NCBI GenBank assembly: GCA_030690855.1
Contig: JAUYFR010000259.1
Location: 1-9,006 of the forward strand
Direction: 5' to 3'
DNA: 9,006 nucleotides
From: Gallionellaceae bacterium
GTDB taxonomy: Bacteria; Pseudomonadota; Gammaproteobacteria; Burkholderiales; Gallionellaceae
The notes under the pieces are model-generated. The model saw nothing but the letters and a program-made list of their open reading frames with translations. It was not told where the DNA came from and did no database searches. Within the stretch, counting starts at the first letter, position 1; each line of letters opens with the position of its first letter. Below are positions 7,232 through 9,006 of the stretch, piece after piece. A program made the position numbers and the translations under genes.

Positions 7232-7480
7232 CTCTTTAGCCATTACGTTTTTTAAGAATCGCGAAATGTTTGAAGGATTAATTCTGATGCGCTTATTTTT
7301 GCGCAACCAATACTGCATATCTTCAAGAGTTGCGCCAGCCGCTTTCAATTTAATTAGTTCGGCTTGGTGCTTGCGAAGTTTAGATCTTCCCCATGTGCAA
7401 CGTTTTTTTCTGATAGATCGGGCCTCTTTGATCTCAGCCAGTGTTGCTTCAGCATCAAATTCATCTTTAGCATCTTTCAT
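7229..7480 (-). CDS. Small helix-rich mobile-element protein, HTH-like, function unknown
   Basis: 83 aa, highly charged. An acidic N-terminus (residues 1-20) is followed by a basic stretch (about 21-38, RSIRKKRCTWGRSKLRKH). A helix-turn-helix-like C-terminus follows (about 39-78): AELIKLKAAGATLEDMQYWLR, then KNKRIRINPSNISRFLKNV, where the NPSNISRFL segment resembles a recognition helix. Small proteins of this layout are familiar from integrative elements, but I cannot name the family. The start is decided by the SD: GGAGGT (7485-7490, - strand) lies 4 nt before ATG 7480, so the in-frame ATGs at 7492 and 7501 are upstream of or overlap the SD and are unlikely. The stop TGA (7229-7231) falls on the presumed end of the IS3 fragment, so the original C-terminus may have been a little different. 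Probably DNA-binding, by inference only. Confidence 0.7.
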   Translation of the reverse strand: MKDAKDEFDAEATLAEIKEARSIRKKRCTWGRSKLRKHQAELIKLKAAGATLEDMQYWLRKNKRIRINPSNISRFLKNVMAKE

Positions 7481-7542
7481 CTGGACCTCCATATTCCGCA
7501 TTTAAGAATCGACAAAAAGACAAAACGCGGCTTACTTTCGCT

Positions 7543-7614
7543 TTAAATGACAGGGAACTCTCCTTTAATAATTTTTTCTGCAAGACCATCTTGAATAGCT
7601 TGCCAAACATCCAT
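7543..7614 (-). other. Possible 23-codon peptide or coding remnant
   Basis: On the - strand ATG 7614 opens a 23-codon frame reading MDVWQAIQDGLAEKIIKGEF plus PVI, ending at TAA 7543-7545. The wording is very protein-like (amphipathic helix, no runs of rare residues), but there is no SD before the ATG and the frame stays open further upstream. It lies 63 bp upstream of the 83 aa gene in the same direction. It may be the 3' end of a lost gene, a leader peptide, or chance. It overlaps the + strand RHH-like frame only at that frame's weak N-terminal end. Confidence 0.2.
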
Positions 7615-7773
7615 GGTGTGGATGGGTATAATCGCGAGCAAATTAGCGTGACTGTCACGTTGGGTACTGTTGAGGCTCTGGATCGTCTTGGAATGACAAG
7701 ACCAGGCCTCATTAATCTTGCGATTAATGAGCTGCTGGAAAAAAGAGGCGAGGCTAAGAGGCCAGAGTTGTAG
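7591..7773 (+). CDS. Ribbon-helix-helix-like small protein (possibly 5'-truncated)
   Basis: Up to 60 codons. The core from about residue 17 reads QISVTVTLGTVEALDRLGMT and then RPGLINLAINELLEKRG. This fits the ribbon-helix-helix layout: one alternating beta strand (ISVTVTL), a first helix (VEALDRLG), a turn (MTRP), and a second helix (LINLAINELLEKR). RHH proteins are dimeric DNA-binding repressors, common as antitoxins and element regulators. No ATG is available: TTG 7591, TTG 7600 and GTG 7618 are possible, none with a good SD, so the gene may be truncated or its start may have been lost. No toxin-like partner is seen. Its last 20 bp overlap the 3' end of the integrase on the opposite strand. 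The RHH assignment is by pattern only. Confidence 0.5.
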   Translation: MNSLPNIHGVDGYNREQISVTVTLGTVEALDRLGMTRPGLINLAINELLEKRGEAKRPEL

Positions 7774-8854
7774 TGGTCGCTTTACTGGCCCAAAGTTTTT
7801 TAGCTAGATCTTCAACCCTTGGGTGATAGTAACGCGCCAACACTTTTTTACTTTTGTGTCTTGTGATTTTCATTAGCTCATGTATTTGATAGATATCGGC
7901 CAATCTACTGGTCGCCTCGTGGCGCAGATCGTGAAACGTTAAATCAACCATAAATTTTGGGCTTGGAGTTTTACCGTCTTTTTCGCAGTCGGAGACATAC
8001 TTAGCGCGCGCACGCGCTACAGCCGCCGCAAAGGCGTGTTTAACGACTTGGCTGTGGACCGGCAGCCTTTGCCTATCGAAACAACTTTGTCGCCTTTAAT
8101 GCTATTGGCGACATAGGCACTTCACGTAGCTTTGTTTTGTTTTTTGTGCGGCTCTTGCCGTCAGAACGCTTTTTGCCGCGCACGGTAATGGATAAGGTAT
8201 CGGTATCAACGTCGCCCCAGGTGAGCGCGAGCAATTCACTTTGACGCGCCCCGGTCTCGATGGCGAGCTTCACAAGTGGAATCATCCATTTTGAGCGATG
8301 CTGGCCGCGTCCGGAGGAAGGCGTCAGCGCTTCAATCAATGCTTTGTACTCTCCATCCTCAAGGCGGCGGTCGCGACTGTTGTCTTCTGTAGGTATTGTG
8401 ATATCTGCGATGGGGTTTTGCACGGCCATTCCCCAGTCTGTACGCGCAATAGTAAAAAGATGGGAAATCACGGCAATGTCTTTTTGAAGCGTTGAAACCG
8501 CAACCTCTTTCAGTCTGGCATCGCGCCATTTGGCGAAGTCTGCTCCGCGCAGGCTAGCTAATGAGCGCAGAGCCAGTGGATTGGCAAGCCAAGCTTTGAT
8601 TCTGTACTTCTCTTGCTCGTAACCGTCTTTTTTACTTGATACTTCTGTTTCGTAACGTTCAAGTGCTTTTGCCAGTGATGTTGTTTCGGCTTCTGTGCGG
8701 TCTATAAAAACGCCACGGTCCATTTTGTTTTCAATGTCGCGTGCCCAAGCTTCGGCGTCAGCTTTTTTTCTTTAGTGCACGACTGAGCAGGGAAATTTTT
8801 TCGCCGGATCGAGGCCTGCCACCATCCCGATTTAACTTCTCGAATATATGCCAT
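7754..8854 (-). pseudogene. Tyrosine-type site-specific integrase, frameshifted
   Basis: A phage/ICE-type integrase of about 365 codons read in three frames. It starts at ATG 8854, with TGAGG 7 nt upstream. The first 31 codons (beginning MAYIREVKSGWWQ, an AP2-like N-terminus) lose frame in a run of seven T at 8763-8769; one added base restores KADAEAWARDIENKMDRGVF. The middle part then runs to TAG at 8073-8075 and holds the SAM-like core-binding domain, catalytic Arg in ETGARQSELLALTWGD and the beta-hairpin Lys region TKNKTKLREVPMS. Near 8076-8100 a second shift is needed to enter the frame with VHSQVVKHAF, FHDLRHEATSRL (His and second Arg), ITRHKS and the nucleophile Tyr in LARYYHPRVEDLAKKL. 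All catalytic residues therefore survive, but on separate frames. Lack of activity is inferred. Sequencing error is possible at the T run, less so at the second site. Confidence 0.87.
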
Positions 8855-8860
8855 AAAAAA

Positions 8861-8867
8861 ACCTCAC
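8861..8867 (-). promoter_or_regulatory. Ribosome binding site of the integrase
   Basis: GTGAGGT on the - strand places AGG 7 nt before ATG 8854. Together with the N-terminal family wording of the first 31 codons this fixes the original integrase start, well upstream of the internal ATG at 8723. Confidence 0.6.
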
Positions 8868-8868
8868 T

Positions 8869-8891
8869 GCGTTGAAATTGCGTTGGAAATT
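8869..8891. repeat. Tandem direct repeat in the integrase leader
   Basis: GCGTTGAAATT (8869-8879) is followed at once by GCGTTGGAAATT (8880-8891), identical but for one inserted G. It lies between the integrase -10 box and its SD, about 70 bp from the tRNA-derived core. Short direct repeats beside an attachment core are often arm-type integrase or excisionase sites, or an operator for the int promoter. The function is inferred from position only. Confidence 0.4.
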
Positions 8892-8901
8892 AGATTTATT
8901 A

Positions 8902-8930
8902 ATTCTAAAATACTTCGCAAGCCCCGTCAA
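8902..8930 (-). promoter_or_regulatory. Sigma70 promoter of the integrase
   Basis: On the - strand TTGACG (8925-8930) and TAGAAT (8902-8907) are separated by exactly 17 bp. Five of six bases match consensus in each box, making this the best promoter match I noticed. It predicts a start near 8895 and a 40 nt leader that contains the tandem repeat 8869-8891, so a protein bound there could block transcription. It lies between the attachment core and the integrase start, the usual place in integrative elements. Confidence 0.65.
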
Positions 8931-8961
8931 ACAAGGGTTTTTGTTAAATGGCATATTCGCA

Positions 8962-9005
8962 TTGCAAATCCGGTTAGCCCAGTTCGACTCTGGGTCGCAC
9001 CTCCA
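8962..9005 (+). other. tRNA-Cys 3' fragment, presumed attachment site (att) of an integrative element
   Basis: The 44 bp fold as the 3' part of a tRNA-Cys: anticodon loop TTGCAAA (8962-8968, anticodon GCA), 3' anticodon strand TCCGG, variable TTAG, T arm CCCAG-TTCGACT-CTGGG (8978-8994, perfect 5 bp stem), acceptor 3' strand TCGCACC, discriminator T, and CCA (9003-9005). The 5' half is absent: 8957-8961 reads TCGCA instead of the CCGGA needed to close the anticodon stem, and no GGTGCGA acceptor strand occurs where it should. A copy of the tRNA from the anticodon loop to the 3' end, next to a tyrosine integrase, is the classic duplicated att core left by integration into a tRNA gene. With this orientation the element lies to the left and original chromosomal flank to the right. 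Confidence 0.8.
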
Positions 9006-9006
9006 A

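Noticed and set aside
7467..7712. An 81-codon - strand frame opposite the RHH-like gene
   Set aside because: Composition is not protein-like, it overlaps the SD of the 83 aa gene in another frame, and two better frames explain the region.
8920..8945. Rho-independent terminator (CCCC, loop, GGG, five T)
   Set aside because: The stem is only three to four pairs, and the stretch is better explained as the integrase -35 box and leader.
8931..9005. A complete tRNA-Cys gene at the right edge
   Set aside because: The 5' strands of the anticodon stem and acceptor stem are missing (TCGCA at 8957-8961, no GGTGCGA), so only the 3' part is present.
1..9006. CRISPR array or retron-like structure
   Set aside because: No regularly spaced repeats, no reverse transcriptase motif and no cas-like gene are visible on either strand.

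Overview
The window looks like a betaproteobacterial chromosome of moderate GC content, by eye in the mid-40s to around 50 percent. The GlnD wording (the LEPN.KESPGGLRDLQ.V.WI.RA.GFG block) and the map-glnD order behind an operon-like run of genes both fit that group. The exact genus cannot be fixed from the sequence.

Core part (1 to about 5760). The left edge carries the 3' third of rlmB (23S rRNA 2'-O-ribose methyltransferase) and a 71-73 aa conserved-looking small protein, both on the + strand. Facing them on the - strand is a tightly packed series that reads right to left: map (methionine aminopeptidase), glnD (uridylyltransferase/uridylyl-removing nitrogen sensor, TTG start), an HD-domain phosphohydrolase resembling cyclic-nucleotide phosphodiesterases, and an orphan ParA/Soj-type ATPase. 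The HD and ParA genes are 3 bp apart. A plausible sigma70 promoter precedes map. In many betaproteobacteria rpsB lies divergently upstream of map; here that side is occupied by mobile DNA.

Mobile part (about 5764 to 9005). Two insertion-sequence remnants meet head to head at about 6843-6856. One is an IS4-family transposase on the - strand that has lost its N-terminus. The other is the last third of an IS3-family OrfB on the + strand. Neither ORF-sized frame across the junction is a native gene. To the right are leftovers of a tRNA-targeted integrative element: an 83 aa helix-rich small protein (-), a ribbon-helix-helix-like small protein (+), and a tyrosine integrase (-) that keeps its catalytic residues but is split by two frameshifts. 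A strong sigma70 promoter, an SD and a tandem repeat precede the integrase start. At the right edge lies a 44 bp 3' piece of a tRNA-Cys gene, from the anticodon loop to CCA and without its 5' half, which is the expected duplicated attachment site of the element.

Most likely history (inference): an element integrated into tRNA-Cys, was invaded by an IS3-family and then an IS4-family element, and lost its other end and most of its cargo by deletion or rearrangement, so that its stub now abuts the map promoter. I see no complete new defence or other system. The most unusual intact arrangement is the HD phosphohydrolase plus orphan ParA pair behind glnD.
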